Assembly: GCA_014338005.1 (NCBI GenBank)
Contig: QUBZ01000038.1
Coordinates: forward strand, 1 to 37,763
Origin: Chloroflexota bacterium
Lineage (GTDB): Bacteria > Chloroflexota > Anaerolineae > Aggregatilineales > Phototrophicaceae
Direction of reading: 5' to 3'
DNA length: 37,763 nucleotides
Shown: one piece after another, positions 16,888 through 25,095 of the stretch
Layout: every line of letters begins with the position of its first letter
Numbering within the stretch: the first letter of the stretch is position 1
The notes under the pieces: model-generated
The model's database searches: none
What the model saw: only the letters and a program-made list of their open reading frames with translations
What the model was told of the DNA's origin: nothing
Made by a program: the position numbers and the translations under genes

Positions 16888-17313
16888 ATGAGCCAGCAAT
16901 CTCCTACCAGCCGCTTCACCGACCTGATGCAGGCCGGTCGGGTGGCCTATGAAGCCGGCAAGCCAAAAGCGGCGCATGACCTGTGGAAAGAAGCCGCCGC
17001 GCTGGAGCCGTATAATGAGCAGGTCTGGCTGGCGCTGCTGGATGTGCTGCAAACCGACGACGACCGGCGCGTGTGCCTGCAAAACATCATCGCCATCAAT
17101 CCGCTCAACGTGCAGGCCCGGCGGCAGTTGAACCGGATTGACGCGCGGCTTCAGCGGGAAAAACTTCAGCAGCAGGCGCGCCAGCGGCAGCGCCTCAACT
17201 GGCTGCGCCAGCGCCGCCGTCTGTTCGTGCGCGCCATCCTGCTGGGCATTGCCATCGGTTTATCCGGGGTGTTTTTCGGCCTCGTCATCAGCATCCTGCT
17301 CTACGCCCTGTAA
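16888..17313 (+). CDS. Tail-anchored TPR-like protein, TPR quartet member 4 (141 aa)
   Basis: ATG 16888 is preceded by GGAAGG (16878-16883). The TPR-like module (residues 10-86) aligns with the other three members and keeps the CL..I..INP.N..AR..L end. A basic, Gln/Arg-rich segment (87-112) follows, then one hydrophobic helix (114-140) at the very C-terminus, so like member 1 it has no outer domain. The last 54 bp overlap, tail to tail, the end of the chemoreceptor-like gene on the other strand. The positively charged stretch before the helix favours a cytosolic N-terminus. Confidence 0.75.
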   Translation: MSQQSPTSRFTDLMQAGRVAYEAGKPKAAHDLWKEAAALEPYNEQVWLALLDVLQTDDDRRVCLQNIIAINPLNVQARRQLNRIDARLQREKLQQQARQRQRLNWLRQRRRLFVRAILLGIAIGLSGVFFGLVISILLYAL

Positions 17314-18363
17314 GCCCAGGCGTAAATCGGACGCCAGCCGGCTGACTTCCAGCGCCGCCATCTCGATGGTATGGGCATTGGTCATGACGCGCTGGCCGAT
17401 GCGTTCCAGCCGCTCGATGCCGATGGCGATTTCTTCCAGCGTATTCACCTGCTGGCGGGCCACGTCGTAAACCTCGCTGATGGTCTGGTGAGAGGCGACG
17501 ACGGTTTCTGACAGTTCCACCATAAACGTTTCAACCTGCTGCGTCATGGCGACGCCGGCATCCACGCCCCTTAAGCCTTCTTCGGTGGCATGAACGGTAT
17601 CCTTCATGGCAGCCTGGATTTCCCCCAGGATGGCGCGCACCTGGCGGGCGGCCTGGGTGGACTGCAAGGACAGCGCGCGCACTTCGTCCGCCACCACGGC
17701 GAAACCGCGCCCCTGCGCCCCGGCGCGCGCCGCTTCGATGGAGGCGTTCAGCGCCAGCAGATTCGACTGAATGGCGATTTCGCTGACCGACGAGATGATG
17801 TCGTCAATGCGCTGGGCGAACTGCGCCAGCGCCAGGATTGTCCCGGCGATGGCCGATACCTGGGTGCGAATCTGGTTCATGCCCTGGATGGCTTCCTGAA
17901 TGGCGCGCCGTCCATTCAGCGACGTATCGGTGGACTGACGGGTGGAGGCGGCCAGGGCGCGCGTCTGATCCTGGGCCAGCTGGGACTGGTTGAGAAATTC
18001 GTCCAGCAGGCGGTGGGCGCGGCTGACAATTTCGGCCTGTTCGGTCGCGCCGATGATCTGCTGGCCGGTCATATCGTGGATGGTGGCGACGGCGCGGGCC
18101 AGTTTATCCTCCGCCGGCGGCGCAAGCGGTGCGGCGGTCGGTTTTTCCTGGGAGACAGCCGCGCGCGCGGCAGACGGCGGGCGGCGCAGCAGCCAAAGAG
18201 CAGCGGCGTTTAAAACCGCCGCCAGCGCCAGGCCGGACGCGGCCATGGTGGGAGATGTCCATACCAGGACGGCAGTCAAAAACCCCAGGGCGCACAACAG
18301 CCCCAACAGGTTTATCGCGGCAGGCGGAGAGGCTAACAGGCGTTCGGGCAGGATTCGAGTCAT
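17260..18363 (-). CDS. HAMP-less methyl-accepting chemotaxis-type signalling protein (367 aa)
   Basis: Two hydrophobic helices (about residues 15-35 and 38-60) with almost no loop between them, a Pro/Ala-rich linker, then a long coiled domain. The hairpin tip at 195-232 ([33 protein letters not shown]) is the strongly conserved part of MCP signalling domains that contacts CheA and CheW. No periplasmic sensor and no HAMP domain are visible, so the input is probably a cytosolic or membrane cue. No che genes are in the window. The ATG lies 178 bp downstream of the PIN-TRAM gene's stop on the same strand. The 3' end overlaps TPR member 4 by 54 bp. Could act in surface motility or another che-like pathway. 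Confidence 0.88.
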   Translation of the reverse strand: MTRILPERLLASPPAAINLLGLLCALGFLTAVLVWTSPTMAASGLALAAVLNAAALWLLRRPPSAARAAVSQEKPTAAPLAPPAEDKLARAVATIHDMTGQQIIGATEQAEIVSRAHRLLDEFLNQSQLAQDQTRALAASTRQSTDTSLNGRRAIQEAIQGMNQIRTQVSAIAGTILALAQFAQRIDDIISSVSEIAIQSNLLALNASIEAARAGAQGRGFAVVADEVRALSLQSTQAARQVRAILGEIQAAMKDTVHATEEGLRGVDAGVAMTQQVETFMVELSETVVASHQTISEVYDVARQQVNTLEEIAIGIERLERIGQRVMTNAHTIEMAALEVSRLASDLRLGLQGVEQDADDEAEKHPG

Positions 18364-18381
18364 GGCAGGTTCTTATTTACG

Positions 18382-18398
18382 GGGCGCGCGGCGCGCCC
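18382..18398. repeat. Intergenic palindrome family E, copy 2
   Basis: GGGCGCG (18382-18388), loop CGG, CGCGCCC (18392-18398), followed by CAAC. It matches the element at 16853-16870 in stem and flanks, and lies in the leader of the chemoreceptor-like gene. Confidence 0.5.
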
Positions 18399-18449
18399 AA
18401 CGTCGGGATACTTCTGGCGCATCAACAAGATGAGAATGCCTGCCTCCGA

Positions 18450-18469
18450 CAGTGGGCTTAAGCCCACTG
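18450..18469. repeat. Perfect 20-bp palindrome
   Basis: CAGTGGGCTTAAGCCCACTG is fully self-complementary. It lies in the 178-bp gap between the chemoreceptor-like and PIN-TRAM genes, both on the minus strand, with no T-run. Either a dispersed repeat or an operator. Confidence 0.6.
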
Positions 18470-18541
18470 CCAGTATGCAGATTAAGTACTAGCATATGTC
18501 CAGAACCCGCCCGGCGCAATCTGGCCGCCGGGATGCAGCCG

Positions 18542-19600
18542 TCAGCGTTTGTTTTCCGGGACGGCGAAAAACATGCGCCCGGTTTCCTTGTTGATGAACT
18601 TGGTCACGTTGACGTTGATGGTGCGATCCATGTAAACCTTGCCGCCTTCCACCACCACCATCGTACCGTCCTCCAGGTAGCCGATGCCCTGGTCGGCTTC
18701 GCGCCCTTCCTGGATGATACGAATCGGGAAGGTATCGCCCGGCAGGTAAATCGAGCGCACCGCGTTGGACAGCGCATTGACGTTTAACACCTGGACACCC
18801 TGCGCTTCGGCGATGCGGTTGAGCGGGTAGTCGTTGGTCAGCACCGGCGCGTTAAGCTGGACGGCCAGCGCCACCAGCTTGTCGTCTACATCCGGGATGC
18901 TGGGGAAATCATCCTCGATGATTTTGAACGGCACGGAAGCATCGCGCTGAAGTTCGTTGAGTTTCGCCAGCCCGTGCCGCCCCCGGTTGCGGCGCAGCGG
19001 GTCGGACGAATCGGCCACCTGATGCAGTTCGTTGATGACAAAACGCGGCACGACCAGCGTCCCGCCCAGGAAGCCGGTCTGGGCGATGTCCACAATGCGC
19101 CCGTCAATCAAAACGCTGGTATCCAGCAAAATCTGGCGTTCTGCGCCCAGGCTGCCCCAGCGTTTGCCGCGCGCGCCGCCAAAACGCTCGCCCAGGAAAA
19201 GCCAGATTTCGCGGGAGCGCACGCTGAAGATGGTCAGCCCCAGATAACCGGCCAGGATGGAAAACAGCGGGGGCAGCAGGTTGCCCAGGGGCGGCTCCAG
19301 CAGCGAGAGCGGATAAGCGGCCAGCAGCGCCGCCAGCAGGCCGCAGAACGCCCCGGCCAGCGCCATAAACAGCACGTCTACCGGCATTTCGCTGATGGTT
19401 TTGCGGATGGCCCGCCAGGGGCGCACCGTCAGCCAGGGCGTTAAAATCAGCCCGACCAGCATCCCCACCAGCGCCAGGATGACCGCCGTCGCGTCGCCGG
19501 GCAAACCCGTGACCGCCGGCGGGATGTCCGCGCCGATGCGCGCGCCGATTAATGCGAACAAAACGGTTCCGATCAACCGTGAGATAAAATCAGCAGACAT
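18542..19600 (-). CDS. PIN-TRAM membrane protein (YacL-like)
   Basis: 352 residues from ATG 19600, which has GGAG (19611-19614) upstream; an earlier in-frame start (19660) lacks support. About four hydrophobic helices occupy residues 5-125. A PIN nuclease-fold domain follows (~155-280) with the expected acidic residues: Asp160 in LLDTSVLIDGR, Glu191 in INEL, Asp240 in DDKLVALA and Asp257 in LTNDYPLNRIA. The C-terminal TRAM domain (~285-347) binds RNA in other proteins. The set of acidic residues is intact, so RNase activity at the membrane is possible, though no substrate is established for this subfamily. A strong promoter far upstream gives it a leader of about 217 nt. Confidence 0.9.
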   Translation of the reverse strand: MSADFISRLIGTVLFALIGARIGADIPPAVTGLPGDATAVILALVGMLVGLILTPWLTVRPWRAIRKTISEMPVDVLFMALAGAFCGLLAALLAAYPLSLLEPPLGNLLPPLFSILAGYLGLTIFSVRSREIWLFLGERFGGARGKRWGSLGAERQILLDTSVLIDGRIVDIAQTGFLGGTLVVPRFVINELHQVADSSDPLRRNRGRHGLAKLNELQRDASVPFKIIEDDFPSIPDVDDKLVALAVQLNAPVLTNDYPLNRIAEAQGVQVLNVNALSNAVRSIYLPGDTFPIRIIQEGREADQGIGYLEDGTMVVVEGGKVYMDRTINVNVTKFINKETGRMFFAVPENKR

Positions 19601-19823
19601 GATGTTTGAACTCCGGGGTTTCGCTGGCGGGCGCGGCTCACAGATAAACAGGGTGAGCAAAGGCCAGTTCGGGAATGGCTATGGCGCTGGCCGGGACTCC
19701 CGCAGGACAAAACCCAATAAAGGTCGAACAAAAAGCGGCGGCAGCGGGCGCTGTCGCCGTCCCCGCAAAATTCGATGACAGGTATTCGCGGGGACTGTTT
19801 GATTCCCGATACACCATACTTCG
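19601..19823 (-). promoter_or_regulatory. Long structured leader of the PIN-TRAM gene
   Basis: The promoter at 19824-19852 places the start of transcription near 19817. The leader contains GTCCCCGC/GCGGGGAC (19759-19766 with 19788-19795, eight perfect pairs) and a GC-rich imperfect hairpin centred near 19749, then T-rich tracts. No known riboswitch is recognised. Confidence 0.4.
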
Positions 19824-19852
19824 ACTCTAGCATGTCCGCCGGGGTTCGTCAA
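19824..19852 (-). promoter_or_regulatory. Promoter of the PIN-TRAM gene
   Basis: Minus strand: TTGACG (19852-19847), a 17-bp spacer, TAGAGT (19829-19824), with the extended -10 form TGCTAGAGT. Confidence 0.65.
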
Positions 19853-19863
19853 CGCGCGCGGGT

Positions 19864-20985
19864 TTAACCGAAGCCCCGGCTGCCGCTCTGGCCGGTTTTT
19901 TGCAGGCTGTAGGCCTGCCGGTGCAGCATCAGGATGTCGTCTATTGCCAGTTCGCGGTTCTGCGCGTGCTGGAAGGCCGTTTCGCGCCCGACGCTGAACA
20001 TATAATGCGACCCGGCCACCACCCGTATATTGGCCGACGGCACTTCCAGCGAACTGAGCAGGTCCATCATCGGCAGCAGGCCCACCAGCGCGTCTTTGTG
20101 GCCCAGCAGCACGCGGAACAAATCCCACTTGCGGGCGATTTCCCAGTTGTTGAGCATTCCCATCGCCTGGAAGGTGGCCGCGATCACGCCGCGCGGCGTT
20201 TCGCTGTACTGCCGGGCGTGCGCCTGTTTGACGTAATCGTCCGACCCGCCGCACAGCGTATCAATCATGTTCGGTTTGATAAGCTGTTCAATCGGCTCGA
20301 ACAGTTTGATGCGGTTCACCAGCCCGATGCCCAGCCCCATGGCGGTATAAAACGCCCGGTGTATGGCGTCGTTAAGCAGCAGCGCCGGGGCGATGGCGTA
20401 GCGCGTTTCCTCGCCCATCCGCCAGAAGATGGGGTTGAGGTAAAACAGCGCCGCGCCGCCCATGCTGTGGCCGACGAAATTAATCACCTTCGGCATCGGG
20501 TCACCCGGCTGTCGGCGGATTTTGAGCAGGTTCACCCATTTTTCGATGGTGAACATGGCCGACGGCGGGCAGCAGGTATCCAGGGCGGGTGTTGTATCCA
20601 CGAAGCGCGTTTCGCCAAAACCATTGTGGTCAACCGAAAACGCCACCAGCCGGCGGTTGGTCTTCACCACCATACCCGGCAGGTCTTCCCAGATGGTATG
20701 GTTGCCCGTCCAGCCGTGAATGAAGATGGCGTAACCTTCGACATCGGCCAGGCGTCTTTCCAGCATGTCGTCCGGGGTGTCGAAATCCTCCGGCCAGATG
20801 ACCTGCCAGGCGAAATCCACCAGGCCGCGCTCCAGCAAAAACCCGCGCCCCTCGTTGGCCGATAAAAAGCCGCGATTGACCAGATCGCTGATGCGATAGT
20901 GGGCCACCTGCGTATTCGGGACCGTGCCGACGCCGCGTTTATAATACCCCTGCACCCATGCCAGCGACGATTTTGAAACCACCAT
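19864..20985 (-). CDS. Alpha/beta-hydrolase fold protein
   Basis: 373 residues from ATG 20985, chosen because GGAGG (20993-20997) precedes it and because the -10 element at 21042-21047 rules out the longer TTG frame. The fold is shown by IFIHGWTGN (residues 87-95, oxyanion loop after strand 3), the nucleophile elbow VGHSMGG with Ser174 (171-177), and a late His in VVAGSHYMF that would complete the triad. The region after the elbow is helical and long enough to form a lid. Esterase, lipase or C-C hydrolase activity are all possible; the substrate cannot be named. The N-terminal ~80 residues are unlike the usual fold and could be a family-specific cap. Confidence 0.85.
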   Translation of the reverse strand: MVVSKSSLAWVQGYYKRGVGTVPNTQVAHYRISDLVNRGFLSANEGRGFLLERGLVDFAWQVIWPEDFDTPDDMLERRLADVEGYAIFIHGWTGNHTIWEDLPGMVVKTNRRLVAFSVDHNGFGETRFVDTTPALDTCCPPSAMFTIEKWVNLLKIRRQPGDPMPKVINFVGHSMGGAALFYLNPIFWRMGEETRYAIAPALLLNDAIHRAFYTAMGLGIGLVNRIKLFEPIEQLIKPNMIDTLCGGSDDYVKQAHARQYSETPRGVIAATFQAMGMLNNWEIARKWDLFRVLLGHKDALVGLLPMMDLLSSLEVPSANIRVVAGSHYMFSVGRETAFQHAQNRELAIDDILMLHRQAYSLQKTGQSGSRGFG

Positions 20986-21041
20986 TCCCGCGCCTCCAGT
21001 TTGTTTATCAGATTTTTCCGGCAGCAGATTATTAATTTCCA

Positions 21042-21070
21042 ATTATATTATGGCCGCGCGCGGCATCGAA
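21042..21070 (-). promoter_or_regulatory. Promoter of the hydrolase gene
   Basis: Minus strand: TTCGAT (21070-21065), a 17-bp spacer and TATAAT (21047-21042). The -35 element lies in the tail of the preceding terminator. Confidence 0.5.
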
Positions 21071-21102
21071 AAAAAGCCCCTTTCTCGATTGAAGAAAGGG
21101 GC
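21066..21102 (-). terminator. Terminator of the SUMF1-fold gene
   Basis: GCCCCTTTC (21076-21084) pairs perfectly with GAAAGGGGC (21094-21102). On the minus strand the stem runs straight into seven Ts. Confidence 0.88.
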
Positions 21103-21111
21103 AGGTTGGTT

Positions 21112-22563
21112 TTATCCAGGTGGCAGGGTGGGCAGCGGCCCGCTGCTGGTGGGGGTTGCGGGCGGCGGGGCCAGCGTCGGCTGGCTGTTGGCGGTGTTTT
21201 CTTCCTCGCTGCCGGCCTCGGCGCTGGGTTGGGCCAGCGGCTGCCCGCTGCCCGCCGGGTTTACGCCCGGCAGCACCTGCGCGCCGGTGTTCAGGTCGGC
21301 GGCGCAGCGGAAACCAATCCACAAAGCCTGGCTGGCCGGGTCAAAGCTCTGGCGGTGGACGCTGCGGGCGAAAAACGGCACGGCATCCCACGAGCCGCCG
21401 CGCACGACCTTTTCCGTCCCGGCGACCGGCCCGGTTGGGTTGATGATGGCCGACGGCGACTGCGCCTGCTGCGTGTAAAAGGCTGCCGAATACCAGTCGC
21501 TCACCCATTCGGCCACGTTGCCGGCCATATCCAGCATCCCGTAGGCGCTGGCCCCCTGTGGGTATGTGCCGACCGGCTCCGAGCCGTCCAGCGCCGGGTC
21601 TACCCTGGGCCGGCTGGTATTGGCAAGCGCGGTATCAAAGGTATTGCCCCAGGGATACAGGAAGTTCTGCGGGCCGCGCGCCGCGCGCTCCCATTCGGCC
21701 TCGGTCGGTAGGCGGCGGTTGAGCGTGGCGCAGTATTTACGCGCGCCGTACCACGTCACGCCCGTAACCGGGTGGTTGGCGATAACCGGGTTGACACGGT
21801 AATTGGCGCTGTCAAAAATGATGTTGCTGTTCTGGTCTTCGGCGCGGGTGGCAGCGCAGATTTGCCCGTCGCAGCCGCTGCGGTGGCTGTTGGGTCCCAT
21901 CCAGTTCAAAAAGGCGATGAACTGCGCGTAAGTGACCTCGGTCACTTCCATCTGGAAGGGGTCAACCGTCACATTATGCGGCGGCGACGAGTCCTCGCCG
22001 TAGGCCAGCAGGCAGTTGCCCTCAAAAACGTTCACGCATTCGTTGACGGCAGCCGCGACTTCCTGCGCGGTTGTCCCCATCTGGAACGTGCCGCCGTCCA
22101 CCGCGCGCAGCTCGGTAAGCTGGCCTTGCAGCGCGTCGGGGATGGCGCTCTGGGCGCCGACGTTCAATGCGCCAGATTGGGCGGCTGTCGGCGCTTCGGT
22201 CGGCGTGGCGCTTGGCTCGATCTGGATTTCAGCCGGATCGGTGGTGGGCGTGGGCGTGGGGGCCAGGGCTTCCACCTGGCCGATGGTCGGCTGCGGCGTG
22301 GGCGAAACCAGCACTTCGGTCGGGGGCAGGGTGGGCGTGGCCGGTTCGGGCGTGGCGGTGATGACAAACGGCGTTTGCGAAGGCCGCCCCGCGACCAGGA
22401 AACCGGCGGCATCCTCGCCAAACACACCGGACGCCGCGCCGATCACCAGCGCCAGCCCTACCACTGCCGCGCACCCGAACCCGATTACAAAACCGATGGT
22501 GATCCACTGCCACGCCGCGCTGCCAGAACGGCGTCCGCGTAACGTGCCGTAATTTCGTGACAT
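21112..22563 (-). CDS. Membrane-anchored SUMF1/FGE-fold protein lacking the catalytic cysteines
   Basis: 483 residues from ATG 22563 (GGAG at 22572-22575; earlier in-frame starts fall in the promoter). One hydrophobic helix (~20-45), a long Thr/Pro linker (~60-135), a SUMF1-type domain (~150-425) and a Pro/Ser-rich tail. The domain is clear: GGTFQMGT, PVTGVTWYGARKYC, RRLPTEAEWERAARG, YPWGN, YGMLDMAGNVAEW, VVRGGSW. True formylglycine-generating enzymes continue RGGSW-x-C-H-x-x-Y-C; here the text is RGGSWDAVPFFA, so both copper-binding cysteines are missing. It is therefore more likely a binding or structural protein outside the membrane than a sulfatase activator. The Thr/Pro linker resembles those of the TPR-propeller proteins. 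Confidence 0.88.
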   Translation of the reverse strand: MSRNYGTLRGRRSGSAAWQWITIGFVIGFGCAAVVGLALVIGAASGVFGEDAAGFLVAGRPSQTPFVITATPEPATPTLPPTEVLVSPTPQPTIGQVEALAPTPTPTTDPAEIQIEPSATPTEAPTAAQSGALNVGAQSAIPDALQGQLTELRAVDGGTFQMGTTAQEVAAAVNECVNVFEGNCLLAYGEDSSPPHNVTVDPFQMEVTEVTYAQFIAFLNWMGPNSHRSGCDGQICAATRAEDQNSNIIFDSANYRVNPVIANHPVTGVTWYGARKYCATLNRRLPTEAEWERAARGPQNFLYPWGNTFDTALANTSRPRVDPALDGSEPVGTYPQGASAYGMLDMAGNVAEWVSDWYSAAFYTQQAQSPSAIINPTGPVAGTEKVVRGGSWDAVPFFARSVHRQSFDPASQALWIGFRCAADLNTGAQVLPGVNPAGSGQPLAQPSAEAGSEEENTANSQPTLAPPPATPTSSGPLPTLPPG

Positions 22564-22609
22564 AAACACAACTCCGTCTGAATCGTCCGCAAAGGACAAA
22601 TTGCACCCA

Positions 22610-22637
22610 AGTGTAACACATGCGAACCTCACTTCAA
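22610..22637 (-). promoter_or_regulatory. Promoter of the SUMF1-fold gene
   Basis: Minus strand: TTGAAG (22637-22632), a 16-bp spacer and TACACT (22615-22610). Confidence 0.55.
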
Positions 22638-22689
22638 GCCCGACGCTTGCCCGGCGATTGGGCGACGGCGCGGCTGTGGCACGAATCGG

Positions 22690-22731
22690 TTGACATGCGC
22701 CAGACCAAACGTTACGCTTTGAGTAAAGCGT
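22690..22731 (+). promoter_or_regulatory. Promoter with overlapping operator-like palindrome, GNAT-CNNM-regulator operon
   Basis: Consensus -35 TTGACA (22690-22695), a 17-bp spacer and TACGCT (22713-22718). The inverted repeat ACGCTTT-gagt-AAAGCGT (22714-22731) covers the -10 element and the expected start site, a typical place for a repressor. No regulator for it is identified. Confidence 0.6.
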
Positions 22732-22766
22732 GATGACCCAGAAGGCTGACTGCCGAGGATGTCTCC

Positions 22767-23777
22767 GTGACCGATATTCCCATCTCCGACGACTCTGCCG
22801 CGTTGGATGGACTGCGCCCCGTCAACCTCCGAACCGATCTTGGCCCGCTGGCCGACCTGCTGGAAATTGCATTTGAATCCAGCATGGACGGCGGCGGACG
22901 CAGCGCCATCCGCGAAATGCGCTCCCTCAGCCGGTTGAGCGTCGGGCTGAACGTGCTGCAAAATATCAGCGAGCTGGCGCAGGGCATGAGCCTGGGTTAC
23001 GTCTGGGTGCAGGATGCCCGGCTGATTGGCAACGTGTCCGTTTATCCGGCCAACGCGCCGGGCGACCTGGCGAAAGCCTGGATTATCGCCAATGTGGCCG
23101 TCCACCCCGATTACCGGCGGCAGGGAATCGCCCTGCGTTTGATGCAGGCCAGCCTGGAGATGATCCGGCAGCAGGGCGGCACAAAAGCCATCCTCCAGGT
23201 GGACGGCGACAACGACGGCGCGCAGCGCCTGTACCGGCGGCTGGGTTTCGTCGAAGAACGCACCTGGATCACCTGGCGGCGCTCCCCCGGCGCGACCCGC
23301 CCTTCGCCGCTGCCGGCTGCGCCATATATCACGCGGCGGCGCGGCGATGAATGGCGGGTGGAATACCAGCTGGCGGAGCAGGTTTACCCGGTGGAACGGG
23401 GCGGATTGGGCTGGCTGCGCCCCCTGCATACCAGCCTCTTTCGCCGTCCCCTGGGGCGGCTGGTGGCGGACTGGCTGAACCTGCGCGGAATCGAACGCCT
23501 GATTATCCGCGCCGAAGACCCCTCCCACCTGCTGGCGGCGCTGTGGGTCGAAACCGGTTTTATGTCCGGCTCGGCGCAGCTTACGTTAATCGTCCACCCG
23601 GATTATGAAGGAGTGTACGACGAGGCGCTGTTAAATACGGCAGTACGGCGTTTTGGCGCGTCGCTGGCGCTCACCCTGGAATACCCTGCCGACCGCACTA
23701 CCAGCCGGGGTATTCTGCGCCGGTACGGTTTTTCGCCCCGGCGTGAGGTCGTTCATATGCGCTGGGATGTCGTGTAG
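22767..23777 (+). CDS. GNAT-family N-acetyltransferase, two-domain
   Basis: 336 residues from a GTG at 22767, with GAGG (22755-22758) upstream. The first GNAT domain (~15-170) has the acetyl-CoA-binding motif VAVHPDYRRQGIA (110-122) and the later RLYRRLGF (154-161). The second half (~190-336) has the same size and a trace of the fold (NTAVRRFGASLAL, ILRRYGFSPRR) but no clear acetyl-CoA loop, so it may be a degenerate second domain that shapes the acceptor site. Acceptor unknown: small amine, peptide N-terminus or antibiotic are all possible. It is the first gene of an apparent three-gene operon. Confidence 0.87.
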   Translation: MTDIPISDDSAALDGLRPVNLRTDLGPLADLLEIAFESSMDGGGRSAIREMRSLSRLSVGLNVLQNISELAQGMSLGYVWVQDARLIGNVSVYPANAPGDLAKAWIIANVAVHPDYRRQGIALRLMQASLEMIRQQGGTKAILQVDGDNDGAQRLYRRLGFVEERTWITWRRSPGATRPSPLPAAPYITRRRGDEWRVEYQLAEQVYPVERGGLGWLRPLHTSLFRRPLGRLVADWLNLRGIERLIIRAEDPSHLLAALWVETGFMSGSAQLTLIVHPDYEGVYDEALLNTAVRRFGASLALTLEYPADRTTSRGILRRYGFSPRREVVHMRWDVV

Positions 23778-23796
23778 AAAGGGTTCCCCCGCCTTC

Positions 23797-25095
23797 ATGG
23801 AGCTGTTGATTATTCTGTTTATCACCCTTTTAAACGGCCTCCTGGCGATGTCGGAAGCGGCTTTTATTTCGGTGCGGCGGGCGCGTTTGCAGCAGTTGGC
23901 CGACGATGGCGACCCGCGCGCGCGCCTGACGCTGCACATGCAGCAGGACCCCAACCGCTTCCTGTCCACCACGCAGATCGGTATCACGCTCATCGGCATC
24001 CTGGCCGGCGCCTTCGGCGGCGCGACGGTGGCCGGGCAGCTGGCGGACGAGATCAACCGGCTTATCCCGGCGCTGGAGCCGTACAGCCAGCCGGTTGCCC
24101 TGACGCTGGTCGTCCTGCTGACGACGTACCTCTCGCTGGTGGTCGGCGAACTGGTGCCAAAACGGCTGGCGATGCAGAACCCCGAACGTATCACGCTGGC
24201 GATCATGCCCGTCATGCGGCTGCTGTCGGTCATCAGCGCGCCCATTGTGCGTTTTCTGGGCGCGTCCACCAATCTGGTGCTGGCGATCATCGGCGCGCGC
24301 CCGTCCGACGAGCCGCCGGTGACGGAGGCGGAAATCGCGGCGCTCATTCGCCAGGGCATCGAGGCCGGGGTGTTTGAGGAGGGCGAGGAAGAAATGGTCG
24401 CCGGAGTCTTTAGCCTGGGCGACCGGCGGGTAGACCTGATGATGATCCCCCGCACCGAAATCGAATGGCTGAACCTGGACGACCCGCTGGAAGACAACTT
24501 GGACAAAATCATCGCCAGCGGCCATTCCCGCTTCCCGGTGGCGCAGGGGGCGCTCGATCATGTAGTCGGTGTCGTGCGCGCCAAAGACCTGCTCAACCGC
24601 GCCCTCACCGGCCAGCCGGTAGACTTAAAAAGCTGCCTGCGCGAACCGCTGTTCGTGCCGGAAAGCGCCCCGGCCTCCAGCGTGCTGGAACTGTTCAAAC
24701 AGTCGCGCAAGCATATCGCGCTGGTGATCGGCGAACATGGCGGCGTGGAAGGGCTGGTGACGATCAACGACCTGATCGAAGAAATCGTCGGCGACATCGA
24801 ACGCCCGCAGGTGACGGAGCGCGCCGACGGCTCGTGGCTGCTGGACGGGCTGCTGCCGGTGGAAGACCTGAAAGACCTGCTGGATATCAAAGACCTGCCG
24901 GAGGAAGAAGAAGGCCATTACCAGACGCTCGGCGGGTTCATCATGGCGCATCTGGGGCGCATCCCGGCGGCTGCCGACCGTTTTGAGTGGGGCGGCTTCG
25001 GTTTTGAGGTGATGGACATGGACGGTCGGCGCGTGGATAAAGTGCTGGTGAAGCCGGTCCCGCCGGACGAAGCGAAGGCGGATTTCACGATATGA
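23797..25095 (+). CDS. CNNM/CorC-type membrane protein with CBS pair (hemolysin-like)
   Basis: 432 residues from ATG 23797. An in-frame ATG at 23767, inside the end of the GNAT gene, is an alternative; neither has a strong ribosome-binding site. Domains: CNNM/DUF21 membrane domain (~1-185) with the SEAAFISVRRARLQQL start typical of the family, a cytosolic linker, two CBS domains (~210-325; MIPRTEIEWL, FPVAQGALDHVVGVV) that in relatives bind adenosine nucleotides, and a CorC/HlyC C-terminal domain (~345-425). Characterised members take part in magnesium or cobalt efflux; older annotations say hemolysin. The stop overlaps the next gene's ATG. Confidence 0.92.
   Translation: MELLIILFITLLNGLLAMSEAAFISVRRARLQQLADDGDPRARLTLHMQQDPNRFLSTTQIGITLIGILAGAFGGATVAGQLADEINRLIPALEPYSQPVALTLVVLLTTYLSLVVGELVPKRLAMQNPERITLAIMPVMRLLSVISAPIVRFLGASTNLVLAIIGARPSDEPPVTEAEIAALIRQGIEAGVFEEGEEEMVAGVFSLGDRRVDLMMIPRTEIEWLNLDDPLEDNLDKIIASGHSRFPVAQGALDHVVGVVRAKDLLNRALTGQPVDLKSCLREPLFVPESAPASSVLELFKQSRKHIALVIGEHGGVEGLVTINDLIEEIVGDIERPQVTERADGSWLLDGLLPVEDLKDLLDIKDLPEEEEGHYQTLGGFIMAHLGRIPAAADRFEWGGFGFEVMDMDGRRVDKVLVKPVPPDEAKADFTI

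Noticed and set aside
21112..22563. Formylglycine-generating enzyme
   Set aside because: The domain is right but both catalytic cysteines are missing, and no sulfatase is nearby.
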